Assembly: GCA_019747905.1 (NCBI GenBank)
Contig: JAIEQG010000008.1
Span: 24,815 to 88,814 of the forward strand
DNA: 64,000 nt
DNA from: Burkholderiales bacterium
GTDB taxonomy: Bacteria; Pseudomonadota; Gammaproteobacteria; Burkholderiales; Ga0077523
Direction of reading: 5' to 3'
The position numbers and the translations under genes were made by a program. Positions within the stretch are counted from its first letter, which is position 1. Each line of letters opens with the position of its first letter. The notes beneath the pieces are model-generated. The model searched no databases and was not told the origin of the DNA. It was given only the letters and a program-made list of their open reading frames with translations. Shown here piece by piece: positions 52,592 to 61,796 of this stretch.

Positions 52592-52623
52592 GAGCCCCGC
52601 CCCATGCGGGGCTCATTTCTTTT
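52592..52623 (+). terminator. rho-independent terminator after groEL
   Basis: Stem GAGCCCCGC/GCGGGGCTC with loop CCCAT, then ATTTCTTTT. Ends the groESL transcript and faces the convergent sigma-factor gene. Confidence 0.9.
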
Positions 52624-52740
52624 GGTTGGCGCCGAAGTCCCGCACAGCCGGTTCAGTCCAGCCGAGTGCGCCGCGGCACTGTGACCGGCTGGAGCGCCTT
52701 CGTGCGAATGTCCCCAGTGGAACCACCGAGGCACCCCCGG

Positions 52741-53994
52741 TCAATCGGTCCAGCGTCCGGTTGCAGCAACTCGCTGCAAGTGGGCGCGGATGCGAGCATC
52801 CCCAGTGAGCCCGATCGCACGCTCCAGCGCGGCGCGTGCGCCTTCGACCTGACGCTCTCGACCATGGAGATACGCGAGCGCCACCCAATACGGTTGGTAG
52901 GCAACGACCTCGGCGGACGCCAGCGTTTCGAGAATGCGCAGTCCTTCAGCCCCTTCGCCCGCTTCCGCCAATGCAACGGCATGCCCGATACGCGCTGCGA
53001 CGCTCGGAAAGTGCGCCACCAACGCGGCATAGAGCGCGGCGATGCCAGCCCAGGGCGTACATCCGGTGAAGGCGCGCTGGCAATGCGCCGACTGGATCGC
53101 CGCTTCGATCTGGAAGTGACCCGGCTCGCGTCGTTGCGACGCTCGTGCGAGCAGGTCTTCGGCTTCGAGTAGACGAGCGCGGTCCCAGAGGGCGGTGTCC
53201 TGCGTGGTCAGCGGCACGAAACGACCGCCGGCATCGAACATCGCGGGCCGGCGCGCCTCGCAATAGTTCAATAGCGCGAGCAGGCCAAGTGCTTCCGCAT
53301 GCTGGGGCTCCAACTGCACGACCAGCCGGGAGAGATAAAGCGCTTCCTCCACCAGATCGGAAAAGCCGCCCGCACTGTCTGCTTCCAGCCCGTTCACCGC
53401 CACGTGCGACCCGATGCCGTAAGCCCCGTAGATTGCGTCGAGCACGGCAGCCATGCGCTCGGGCCACTCGCGACGCTCGGGCACTTCGAATCGGATGCCG
53501 GCGTCGCGAATCTTCGTCTTCGCACGGACGAGGCGTTGCGCCATTGCGGCGGGCGACACCAGAAATGCTCGCGCGACGTCCTTCGCGTCGAGGCCGAGTA
53601 CCGTCTGCAGCATCAACGGCGCATGGATCGATGGCGGCAGCGCCGGATGCGCACACACGAACATCAGCGCCAGGCGGTGGTCGGGGATGTCGGGCATCGG
53701 TTCGGCCTCCGCTTCACCATCCAGCAGCGCCTGCACGGCCGGCGATTGCACCATGCGTGTATGCCGTGCGCGCTGGCGCAGGTTGTTGCGCGCGGCGGTA
53801 AGCAGCCAGGCATCCGGGTTCGCCGGTACACCTGCGCTCGGCCAGTGGGTCAGAGCCGAGATGAAGGCCTCCGACAGCGCGTCCTCCGCGCCCGCGATGT
53901 CGCGCCAGCGGAACGCGAGCCACGCGACGAGTCGTCCGTAGGACTCGCGCGCAGCCCGCTCCGCGGCATCCCAGCCCGGCGGGGCTGGCTCCAT
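52741..53994 (-). CDS. ECF sigma factor, ECF42-like, with long C-terminal extension
   Basis: 417 residues. Region sigma2 (~15-75) has YGRLVAWLAFRWRDIAGAEDALSEAF; sigma4 (~115-165) has VLGLDAKDVARAFLVSPAAMAQRLVRAK. A ~230-residue helical, TPR-like extension follows (LEPQHAEALGLLALLNYCEAR). ECF42-type sigma factors have this architecture, lack a classical anti-sigma factor, and sit next to YCII/DGPF genes, exactly as here. Start ATG at 53994, overlapping the stop of the DGPF gene as TGATG. Confidence 0.92.
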   Translation of the reverse strand: MEPAPPGWDAAERAARESYGRLVAWLAFRWRDIAGAEDALSEAFISALTHWPSAGVPANPDAWLLTAARNNLRQRARHTRMVQSPAVQALLDGEAEAEPMPDIPDHRLALMFVCAHPALPPSIHAPLMLQTVLGLDAKDVARAFLVSPAAMAQRLVRAKTKIRDAGIRFEVPERREWPERMAAVLDAIYGAYGIGSHVAVNGLEADSAGGFSDLVEEALYLSRLVVQLEPQHAEALGLLALLNYCEARRPAMFDAGGRFVPLTTQDTALWDRARLLEAEDLLARASQRREPGHFQIEAAIQSAHCQRAFTGCTPWAGIAALYAALVAHFPSVAARIGHAVALAEAGEGAEGLRILETLASAEVVAYQPYWVALAYLHGRERQVEGARAALERAIGLTGDARIRAHLQRVAATGRWTD

Positions 53995-54362
53995 CACATC
54001 GGGGCGCTCTGCGGCGGCGGCAGAACCGGACGCACCTCGGTGCTGCCGGTGGTGACGTTGGGGGAGCGCGCCGCCCAGGCGAGCGCTTCGTCGAGCGAAG
54101 GTACCTCGACGATGACGTAGCCACCGAGGTGTTCCCGCGTGTCGGCGAACGGCCCGTCCTGCACCTGGCGCTTGTTGTCACGCACGCGCACGGTGGTGGA
54201 GGTATGCGGCGGCTGCAGGCCGTTGCCGCTGACCATCACGCCGGCACTGGACATGGCACCGATATAGGCGGTCCAGGCGCCCCAGTACGCGGGGGCTCCC
54301 TTGGGGTCGTTGCGGACGGCGAGATCCTGTTCGGTTTCGCGGTAGATGAGCATGTATTGCAT
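53994..54362 (-). CDS. YCII-related DGPF-domain protein (cytoplasmic)
   Basis: 122-residue ferredoxin-like dimeric protein. The name motif reads QVQDGPFADTREHLGGYVIVEV, followed by SLDEALAWAARSP. These proteins are the conserved partners of ECF42-like sigma factors; their biochemical role is not established. It overlaps the sigma gene and lies 43 bp after a second, exported member of the family. Confidence 0.9.
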   Translation of the reverse strand: MQYMLIYRETEQDLAVRNDPKGAPAYWGAWTAYIGAMSSAGVMVSGNGLQPPHTSTTVRVRDNKRQVQDGPFADTREHLGGYVIVEVPSLDEALAWAARSPNVTTGSTEVRPVLPPPQSAPM

Positions 54363-54405
54363 GGCAGTTTCCTATGGGAGAGGGAGGGTCAGCGAAAGTT
54401 GGCGA

Positions 54406-54843
54406 TCAGCGGGCAGCATCCATGGCGGACATCGGGTACACGGGCCGCACGTCCACAGCGCCGCCGTGGGCCGCTGCCGGCACCCGCGACGCCCACTCCA
54501 GCGCACTCTGGAGATTGTCCACGTCGATGATGAAAAAGCCACCGAGGCGCCCCGCCGAATCCGAGTAGCTCTGCTGCGAAACAGGTGGGACGCCATCGAG
54601 GGCAGTCACCGTTCGACTGTCGCCCGGCGTCTGCAGGGCAGCACCCCCACGCAGAACGCCCGCGGCCTGCAACGCACCGCCGAAATCCTGGTAGGCCGCC
54701 CAGTACGCCCGGCCAGTCGCACCGGTATCCGTCCGCTTGGCAAGTTCCTGCGGATGTTCATAGACCAGCAAGGTGTACTGGGCGGCGCCGGCCGAGACAC
54801 CGACGCCGAGACCCAGGGCTGCCACGAGAATGAGAGGTTTCAT
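54406..54843 (-). CDS. exported YCII-family protein
   Basis: 145 residues. Unlike its neighbour, it begins with a signal peptide (MKPLILVAALGLGVGVSAGAA), so it should act in the periplasm. The mature part keeps the YCII fold outline: YTLLVYEHPQELAKR, YSDSAGRLGGFFIIDVDNLQSALEWA. The DGPF motif itself is degraded to a DSAGR context. It heads a probable three-gene operon with the cytoplasmic DGPF protein and the sigma factor. Confidence 0.82.
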   Translation of the reverse strand: MKPLILVAALGLGVGVSAGAAQYTLLVYEHPQELAKRTDTGATGRAYWAAYQDFGGALQAAGVLRGGAALQTPGDSRTVTALDGVPPVSQQSYSDSAGRLGGFFIIDVDNLQSALEWASRVPAAAHGGAVDVRPVYPMSAMDAAR

Positions 54844-54995
54844 GAAGTCTTCCTTGGTAAAGATCGGGGCCGCACCGATTGCGGCTCCTGACCGTTCGAT
54901 GCGCAGCGACGCGAGGAATCGACAAGCCCATGCAGAAAAAGATTCGAGCCGATGGCTGGAACAGCCCCCGGGGCGGCTCGCATAATGAGCGGCTC

Positions 54996-56024
54996 ATGCC
55001 TACCGCCATCCGTTTCCTTGCCGACCCGAACCACCTCCTCTCCCGCTTCGTGTGCGCCGTGGCTGTTGCCGTCGCGATGCCGTTGGCGGCCGTTCCGGGA
55101 TGCGCGACCGTGACATCGAGCGCTGCGCAGCCGCTGCCCGATGCCGTGTCCGGCGAGCGCCGCGCCTTCTCCGGCCGGCTCGGCGTGCTGAGTTACTACG
55201 TGGCCGGCCCGCTCGAGGCGCAGGGCCCGCCGCTGCTGCTGATCCACAGCATCAACGCCGCCGGCTCGGCCTACGAAGTGCGACCGCTGCACGAGCACTA
55301 CCGGACGCAGCGCACCGTGTACTCGATGGAACTGCCCGGGTTCGGCCATTCGGACCGCAGTGACCGCGAATACTCGCCGCGCCTGATGACCGACGCGGTT
55401 CTCGAGATGGTGGAAGAGATCCGGCGACGTCATGGACCCGTTGCCGTCGATGCGCTTGCCTTGTCGCTCTCGTCGGAGTTCCTGGCTCGCGCTGCCTCCG
55501 AGGCGCCGGACCGATTCCGCTCGATCGCTCTGGTGAGCCCCACCGGCTTCGACAAGCGCGCTCCGTGGAACGGCCCGCCCGGCAGCACGCGCGGCAAAAG
55601 ATGGCTGTACAACACGTTCACGGTCGGGCTCTGGAGTCGGGGCTTCTTCGACTTCCTGACCTCACGCCGCAGCGTGCGCTTCTTCCTCGAGAAGACCTGG
55701 GGCGGGAAGAACATCGACGAGGGCCTGCTCGAATACGATCTGCTCACCACCCGCGACCCCGGCGCGCACCACGCGGTGTACTACTTCGTGTCCGGATACC
55801 TCTTCAGCGCCGACATCACGCGGGTCTACGAGTCGCTATCCATGCCCGTATGGATGACCCACGGCGTTCGTGGCGACTTCACGGATTACCGTCACAAGGC
55901 GGCCTTCGACGGCAGGACGAACTGGTCGTTCGACGTGTTCGAGACCGGTGCGCTGCCGCACTTCGAAGTGCCGAACGAGTTCTTCGCCCGCTACGATCGA
56001 TTCGTGACCGGAACCGACCGCTGA
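54996..56024 (+). CDS. alpha/beta-hydrolase, probable exported lipoprotein
   Basis: 342 residues. Signal segment RFVCAVAVAVAMPLAAVPGCATV with a possible lipobox cysteine. The hydrolase core has LLLIHSINAAGSAYEVRPL (oxyanion loop), MELPGFGHSDRS, and the nucleophile strand VDALALSLSSEFLARA, where the usual G-x-S-x-G is reduced to A-L-S-L-S. Candidate acid and base residues are the Asp in HGVRGDFTDY and the His in GALPHFEVPNEFF. The substrate is unknown. Start at 54996 (MPTAIRF) preferred; earlier ATGs exist. Divergent from the DGPF/sigma operon. Confidence 0.8.
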   Translation: MPTAIRFLADPNHLLSRFVCAVAVAVAMPLAAVPGCATVTSSAAQPLPDAVSGERRAFSGRLGVLSYYVAGPLEAQGPPLLLIHSINAAGSAYEVRPLHEHYRTQRTVYSMELPGFGHSDRSDREYSPRLMTDAVLEMVEEIRRRHGPVAVDALALSLSSEFLARAASEAPDRFRSIALVSPTGFDKRAPWNGPPGSTRGKRWLYNTFTVGLWSRGFFDFLTSRRSVRFFLEKTWGGKNIDEGLLEYDLLTTRDPGAHHAVYYFVSGYLFSADITRVYESLSMPVWMTHGVRGDFTDYRHKAAFDGRTNWSFDVFETGALPHFEVPNEFFARYDRFVTGTDR

Positions 56025-56139
56025 CGAGCACCGGTCGCGGATGAGTCGGCCCCGCTGGCAAAATGGTGGGCGATCCGGGCGCTGTACGACCCGGCTCAGA
56101 ACGAGGCTCCCCTTGCTGCCCACGGGTTCAAGCGGGTCA

Positions 56140-57705
56140 TCACTGCTTGCCGACGTTGCTCATCACCGCTTCCATCACACGGTCGAGGTTGAAGCTTCCC
56201 GGTTTCTGCCGTGGCGGGAACTCCTTGAAGCTTTGCAGCCACTGCCCCACGAAAGCCCCCGCGGGTGCCATGACGAACATCCGGTCCATGTACCAGCGCT
56301 GATAGCCCATTGCATTCTCTTCCTCCGCACGCTCGAAGGGATCCATGCGCAGGTTCGCGAGCGACGGCGCACGCAGGGGCACGAACGGCTCCTGCCAGAC
56401 CTTGAGACCCAACCCATCCTGCCGGAGGAAGGTGATCTTCCAGGCGTCGTATCGCAACGCCGCCACGCTGCCGTCGTCGGTCCAGTAGATGAATTCGTGA
56501 CGAGGCCAGGCCGCTTCGCCGCGCAAGGCGGGGCCGAGGTCATAGCCGTCGAGATGCACCTTGTAGGTCCTGTCGCCGATCGTGCGGCCCTTCAGGAGAT
56601 CTTCCTTGGCGCTCTTGTCGCCGGCAGCAGCGACCAGGGTGGTCAGCATGTCCTCGTGCGCGCCGATCTCGTTGATCACCGTGCCGGGTTTGACGACACC
56701 GGGCCACCGGATCATCGTGGGCACGCGGTAGCCGCCTTCCCATTGGGTGTTCTTCTCGCCGCGGAACATCGTCGTGCCGCCATCGGGCCACGTGAAGGTT
56801 TCCGCGCCGTTGTCGGTCGAATACATGACGATGGTGTTCTCGTCGAGGCCCAGCTCCTTGAGCTTCGCCAGTACCTGACCGACGTGGCCGTCGTGCTCGA
56901 CCATGCCGTCGGCGTAGATGCCCAGGCCGGTCTTGCCGTCGGATTCCTTCTTGAGATGCGTGAAGATGTGCATGCGCGTGGAGTTCCACCACAGGAAGAA
57001 CGGTTTGTCCGCTTTCTTGGCGCGTTCCATGAAGTCGAGCGCCCTGGTCGTGACCTCCTCGTCGATGGTCTCCATGCGCTTGCGCGTGAGCGGGCCGGTA
57101 TCCGTGATGCGGCCGTCGGCAAAGCTGTGAATCACGCCGCGCGGACCGAACTTCTTCCGGAACTCGGCCCCCTTCGGATAGTCGGCGTTCTCCGGCTCTT
57201 CCTCCGCGTTGAGGTGGTAGAGATTGCCGAAGAACTCGTCGAAGCCGTGATTGGTCGGCAGCATCTCATCCCGGTCGCCGAGGTGATTCTTGCCGAACTG
57301 GCCGGTGAGGTAGCCCTGTGCCCTGAGCAAGGTGGCGATCGTCGGGTCTTGCTTCGTCATGCCTTCCGGCGCGCCCGGCAGACCGACCTTCGTGAGGCCG
57401 GTACGAATGGGCGACTGCCCGGTGATGAAGGCCGCTCGACCGGCGGTGCAGCTTTGCTGCCCATACCAGTCGGTGAAGATCGCACCTTCCTTCGCGATGC
57501 GGTCGATGTTCGGCGTCCGGTAACCCATCATGCCCATGTTGTAGGCGCTGATGTTGAACTGGCCGATATCGTCGCCCCAGATGACGAGGATGTTGGGCTT
57601 CTTGGCGTCGGCGAATGCCGGCGGCCCGAACAGCACGCAGAGCACTGCCAGCAATCCGACCATCAGGTTCCGCGCTGCGGACACTGTCATGTACAGACGA
57701 TCCAT
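56140..57705 (-). CDS. arylsulfatase (formylglycine-dependent sulfatase)
   Basis: 521 residues with signal peptide (LMVGLLAVLCVLFGPPAFA). The calcium-binding pair is in NILVIWGDDIGQFN (D45/D46), and the sulfatase signature SCTAGRAAFITGQ has C86 as the residue to be converted to formylglycine. A downstream STDNGAETFTWPDGG gives further metal ligands. The Cys-type site requires a formylglycine-generating enzyme, not seen in this window. GGAGGGG precedes the ATG. Convergent with the alpha/beta-hydrolase. Confidence 0.93.
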   Translation of the reverse strand: MDRLYMTVSAARNLMVGLLAVLCVLFGPPAFADAKKPNILVIWGDDIGQFNISAYNMGMMGYRTPNIDRIAKEGAIFTDWYGQQSCTAGRAAFITGQSPIRTGLTKVGLPGAPEGMTKQDPTIATLLRAQGYLTGQFGKNHLGDRDEMLPTNHGFDEFFGNLYHLNAEEEPENADYPKGAEFRKKFGPRGVIHSFADGRITDTGPLTRKRMETIDEEVTTRALDFMERAKKADKPFFLWWNSTRMHIFTHLKKESDGKTGLGIYADGMVEHDGHVGQVLAKLKELGLDENTIVMYSTDNGAETFTWPDGGTTMFRGEKNTQWEGGYRVPTMIRWPGVVKPGTVINEIGAHEDMLTTLVAAAGDKSAKEDLLKGRTIGDRTYKVHLDGYDLGPALRGEAAWPRHEFIYWTDDGSVAALRYDAWKITFLRQDGLGLKVWQEPFVPLRAPSLANLRMDPFERAEEENAMGYQRWYMDRMFVMAPAGAFVGQWLQSFKEFPPRQKPGSFNLDRVMEAVMSNVGKQ

Positions 57706-57899
57706 GGCCACCCCTCCAGGAAAACCTGCATTGAGGCAACGTCGCACCCGAGCCGACCCCGGGCGACTCGTCGTCTTCTAGGTGGGCATCATACGCGGCC
57801 GATACCGCCCCGCGACTTGCGGCATGTCAAAGGAATCGTTCGATAGCTCGGGCTATCGCGATCCGGACACCCGTGGGTGTTCGTGAACCTGCCGACGCC

Positions 57900-60236
57900 T
57901 CAATGCTCGTCGATCGACATCTGCAAGCGTTCGGTCCAGCGCGCAGCACTCGCCGTATGCCCAAGGCGTTGCTCGAATTCCACCAGTGCCTGAAGCACGG
58001 CGCGATCAGGTATCCGCGCTGCAATCCGTTCGAGCACCTGCACGGCTTTCGCGGTGTCGCCGCGATCATGCAGCGCCAACGCCAGGATGTAGCTGAACCG
58101 TACGTTCCCCGGCTCGATGTCGGCGGCGCGACGCAGTTCGATCAGCGCATCGGCCTTGCGTTGCTGGCGCACCAGCGTGAGGCCCAGGGCGTGATGCAGC
58201 GATGCGGCGCCCGGCGAGCGCTGCAAACCTGCCCGCAGCACGACTTCGGCACCCGCATCGTCACCCGAGGCGCGTAGCACATCGGCAAGGTTGACCGTCG
58301 CCGGCACGTAGTCCGGATCGAGTGCCAGGGCGCGGCGCAGCTCGACGAGCGCTTGCTCCCCTTGCCCGCGTGCGGCGAACAGGGAACCGAGGTTCGTCCG
58401 GCCTTCCGGCCGGTCGGCGTCGAAACGCAAGGCCGCCACCAATTCGTCCAGGGCCGACGCGAATGCTGATCGCTTGTCCGCAGGCAGCTCGCGCTCACGG
58501 ACCCCAGCCAGTGCCCGCGCTGCCCCCATCCGCACCTCGCGCACCGGATCGCGGAGGCGATAGGCCAGCGCCGCAACCGCGTTCGGGGCATCGGTCTCCT
58601 GCAGCGCTCGCGTCGCCGCTGCCCGGACGAGCGGATCGTCATCGTTCAACGCGGCCACCAGGGTTTCGCCGACGGTCGGCGTGGGCCAGCGTCCCAGCCG
58701 CTCGACCGCACTCGCGCGCGCGATGGCCGACTGCGTTCGATCGGCCACGACCGCCCGCAGGCGTGCCGGAGCATCCGCATCACGCCGATCGTCGGCGTGG
58801 AACGCTTCGGCAAAGCGCTGGAATCCTTCCGGCTTGCGCCCTCCCCAGCTTCCGATGGCGGCAGCGGCCCACGCGGCATTGCGATCGCGGTGACATTCCG
58901 TGCAAGGCTCGGGCACACCCATCGCCGCGGCGCGATCGGGCCGCGGAATTCGCATCGAATGGTCGTGGCGCGGATCGATCACCATGAAGCGGCGCACCGG
59001 CATGTGACAGGTGGCGCATTCGGCGGCCTTCGAGCCGGTGGGATGATGATGATGGGTCGCGGCGTCGTACCTCGTCGCGAGATGGCATTGCGTGCAGACG
59101 CCATTGCCGGGGACCACCAGTTTCTGCGAATGCGGTTCGTGGCAATCGCTGCAGGTCACGCCGTGTGCGTTCATGCGGCTCTCGAGGAACGAGCCGTGGT
59201 TGTACACCTCGTCACGCATCTGGCCATCGGGGAAGTACAGATCCGGCTGGAGTGTCGCCACCTGGTGGGTATCGCCCAGGGGACGTCCGTGGATGCCCTC
59301 ATCGGCGAACTGTCCGCGGCGCGCATGGCAGACGCCGCAGGTTTCGATCTCGCGTCGACTCGTGCGAGGCACGCTGCGTACCGCATTGCCGCTGGCAGGG
59401 TCGATGGTCCAGGTCGCACCGCGACGCTCGTCCAGTGCGACGGGCAATCCTTTGCCGGCTCCGGAGAAGCGTTGCCATCCGTCGGTTTGCCTTGCCCATG
59501 CCACATGATTCGACCCGGGACCGTGACAGGACTCACAATTCACGTCCATATCGGTCCACGAGGTCTTGAACCGGTCGGTATTCGCATCGTAGTTCTTGCG
59601 CAGGTTGGTCGAATGACATCCGGCACACTGGTAGTTCCAGTTCTGGTCGATGCCGGTCCAGTGCAGGCGGTCACCGGCGCGCAGCTTTTCGTTCGGGTAG
59701 AGGTGGAACCACCGCTGGCCGCCCTCGCCCTTCGGTCGCGCATCCCACGCCACGCCGAGCGCCTGCAGGCGGCCGTCCGGAAACTCGATCAGGTATTGCT
59801 GGATCGGCTGGAAACCGAAGGTGTAGCGGATCTCGAAATCGGCGAGCTTGCCGTCGGGTCCGTCGGTGTTCACGAGATGGTGTCCGTCGCGGCGGAAGAA
59901 CGTGGTCGTGATTCCGCCCTGGGTGAACTTCGCGTTGTCGAAATCGCCCAGCACCGCAGCATCCGAGGCTTCCTGCATCGCGAGGTCGTGGTGCGATCCG
60001 CGCCAGGCCTGCGCTTGCCCGGCGTGACACGAAACGCAGTTCGCGCCGCCGACGAAGGCCGGTTTCGGCGTGCTAGTCGCGGGCACCTCGCGCTGCAGAG
60101 TCCACCATGCGGCACCGACCAGCAGGACGACGGTTGCGACGAGCCCGATTCGCAAGAGCCTGCTCGTCTTGCGCGTCGGCAATTCCGGCGGCATGGGTGA
60201 AGCTACCGCCTGCGGTTTGCGCGACTTGCGGCTCAC
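57900..60236 (-). CDS. octaheme c-type cytochrome with HEAT and TPR repeats
   Basis: 778 residues. A membrane anchor lies near residues 29-47 (IGLVATVVLLVGAAWW). Eight CxxCH heme sites follow: CVSCH, CAGCH, CESCH, CGVCH, CSDCH, CTQCH, CATCH and CTECH. Then come HEAT-like repeats (~490-600: DPLVRAAATRALQE, DPVREVRMGAARALAG) and TPR repeats (~610-770). It is anchored facing the periplasm. It may be an electron-transfer scaffold or oxidoreductase; the acceptor is unknown. The CoA-transferase genes lie just upstream on the same strand. Confidence 0.88.
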   Translation of the reverse strand: MSRKSRKPQAVASPMPPELPTRKTSRLLRIGLVATVVLLVGAAWWTLQREVPATSTPKPAFVGGANCVSCHAGQAQAWRGSHHDLAMQEASDAAVLGDFDNAKFTQGGITTTFFRRDGHHLVNTDGPDGKLADFEIRYTFGFQPIQQYLIEFPDGRLQALGVAWDARPKGEGGQRWFHLYPNEKLRAGDRLHWTGIDQNWNYQCAGCHSTNLRKNYDANTDRFKTSWTDMDVNCESCHGPGSNHVAWARQTDGWQRFSGAGKGLPVALDERRGATWTIDPASGNAVRSVPRTSRREIETCGVCHARRGQFADEGIHGRPLGDTHQVATLQPDLYFPDGQMRDEVYNHGSFLESRMNAHGVTCSDCHEPHSQKLVVPGNGVCTQCHLATRYDAATHHHHPTGSKAAECATCHMPVRRFMVIDPRHDHSMRIPRPDRAAAMGVPEPCTECHRDRNAAWAAAAIGSWGGRKPEGFQRFAEAFHADDRRDADAPARLRAVVADRTQSAIARASAVERLGRWPTPTVGETLVAALNDDDPLVRAAATRALQETDAPNAVAALAYRLRDPVREVRMGAARALAGVRERELPADKRSAFASALDELVAALRFDADRPEGRTNLGSLFAARGQGEQALVELRRALALDPDYVPATVNLADVLRASGDDAGAEVVLRAGLQRSPGAASLHHALGLTLVRQQRKADALIELRRAADIEPGNVRFSYILALALHDRGDTAKAVQVLERIAARIPDRAVLQALVEFEQRLGHTASAARWTERLQMSIDEH

Positions 60237-60267
60237 GAACCCGCCGATCGCGCCGGCGGCATCCCCC

Positions 60268-60996
60268 TCACGCCGCGAGCTGCGCCGCGAAGCGCGGATA
60301 CGTCTCGGCGATCTCGTTCCGGATGCGTCCGCGCAGCAACGCGAGAGTCGGTGCGTCCGGCGCCGGCGTCACCGGAATCCGCTCCGGCACTTCCAGCGTG
60401 AACCCGGTGTTGTCGAGGATCTCTTCCACCGTGTGGCCCGGGTGGACACTCTCGATCGCAAAGCGCTTGCGCGCGCGATCGAAGCCGAACACCCCCAGCC
60501 CCGTCACCAGTTTCCACGGGCCGCCGGGGCGATATACGTTCGGCGGGCTCGATCCAGGAGCGCTGATGAAATCCACCTTCGGCACGAAGACCCGGCGCGT
60601 GTGCTCTTCGCGAAACAGGATCACGCGCGGCACCAGGTAATAGAGGTAGGCCGAACCGAACGAGCCGGGCCAGCGCACGTCGCTCGCCGGATACCCGCCG
60701 GTACCCACGAGATTGATGTTGGCTTCGCCGTCGATCTGGCCACCACCCAGAAAGAACGCGTCCACCCGGCCCTGCGCCGCGAGGTCGAAGGTCTCCACCC
60801 CGCCGTTGGTGAAGCTGTTGTGACGCTGCGATCCGAGCACGTTCACGCGCAGCGCACCATCCGTGCGCACCCGCACCATCAACGCGGCGGCACCCGGGAT
60901 CGGCGACGCGGCACCGACGATCACATGGCGGCAACCTTCGAGCAGGCGCGCGATGGCCGTGATCAGCAGTTCCGAGCGGTTGAACGGTTCCGTCAC
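60268..60996 (-). CDS. CoA-transferase-family protein, beta subunit (GctB/IpdB-like)
   Basis: 242 residues of the class I CoA-transferase fold. It contains NVLGSQRHNSFTNGGVETFDLAAQGRVDAFFLGGGQIDG and the C-terminal PGHTVEEILDNTGF (IVESVHPG-like) seen in GctB relatives. I could not place the usual catalytic glutamate (Glu-x-Gly) in its expected N-terminal region, so a hydrolase or non-transferase activity is possible. The GTG start overlaps the alpha-subunit stop (GTGA). Confidence 0.82.
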   Translation of the reverse strand: MTEPFNRSELLITAIARLLEGCRHVIVGAASPIPGAAALMVRVRTDGALRVNVLGSQRHNSFTNGGVETFDLAAQGRVDAFFLGGGQIDGEANINLVGTGGYPASDVRWPGSFGSAYLYYLVPRVILFREEHTRRVFVPKVDFISAPGSSPPNVYRPGGPWKLVTGLGVFGFDRARKRFAIESVHPGHTVEEILDNTGFTLEVPERIPVTPAPDAPTLALLRGRIRNEIAETYPRFAAQLAA

Positions 60997-61796
60997 GCCA
61001 CCACCGCGTCCGCCTGCAGCCACTGGTCGAGCCATTCGTGGAAGCCCGCCTCGGTCCGCGCCATGGCGGCGTAGCGCCCGACCGCCGCTTCGTCGCGGGC
61101 GTAGTGACCGACGAACTTGAGCGGCTTCGCTCCGCCCGGTGCCAGCGCTATCTGCGTCACGTAGATTGCCGGTATCACGCCGGCCGACCGAGATTCGTCA
61201 CGCAACAGGTCCTCGTCGGTCATGGCTTCCACCGTGACCAGCGACCGCTGCGAGGCCTGAGCGATCGTGAGCAGGTCACGCTGGCGTCCGATCCAGACGT
61301 TCCCGTGGCGATCCGCCAGGGGTGCATGGAACAGGCCGAAATCCGGACGGATCGCCGGGAGCAGCACGATCGGATCGTCGGTGCCGAACGGATTGTCGAT
61401 CACTTTCCAGTCGGGCCGATGACGCACGAGATCGGTCCCGATCAATCCGCGCAGCGGCATGAAGGGCAGTCCCTTCTGACCGGCCTGCAACGCGGCATGG
61501 ATGGCCGGGCAAGTGGAATCCCGCACGCGGATCGTGCCCGCCTTGAGCGCCGCCGCGAACCGCGGCGCGGTCCCGAACTCGCCGAGAGTCACGGCCGACG
61601 TCTCTATGGAGCGCACGCAGCCCGCCCCGATGAGCACGTCGGCCTGCATGCCGCTGATCGGCACGCCCACCAGATCGAGGTCGCGCACGCCGCGGCGCAC
61701 GAGTTCGCGTGTCGCGGCCATCGCGACACCGACCGAATCCTGCGCCAGCGCGACCGTCGCGCCGTCGGGAATGGCGGCGGCGAGCCCGGCGATCAT
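60993..61796 (-). CDS. CoA-transferase-family protein, alpha subunit (GctA/IpdA-like)
   Basis: 267 residues. It has GVPISGMQADVLIGAGCVRSIE, the LPFMPLRGLIGTDL segment near residue 115, and APLADRHGNVWIGRQRD, all typical of the alpha subunit of glutaconate-type CoA-transferases. The ATG at 61796 overlaps the stop of the NIPSNAP gene (ATGA); longer starts lie in that gene. Works as a heteromer with the downstream beta subunit. Confidence 0.85.
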   Translation of the reverse strand: MIAGLAAAIPDGATVALAQDSVGVAMAATRELVRRGVRDLDLVGVPISGMQADVLIGAGCVRSIETSAVTLGEFGTAPRFAAALKAGTIRVRDSTCPAIHAALQAGQKGLPFMPLRGLIGTDLVRHRPDWKVIDNPFGTDDPIVLLPAIRPDFGLFHAPLADRHGNVWIGRQRDLLTIAQASQRSLVTVEAMTDEDLLRDESRSAGVIPAIYVTQIALAPGGAKPLKFVGHYARDEAAVGRYAAMARTEAGFHEWLDQWLQADAVVA

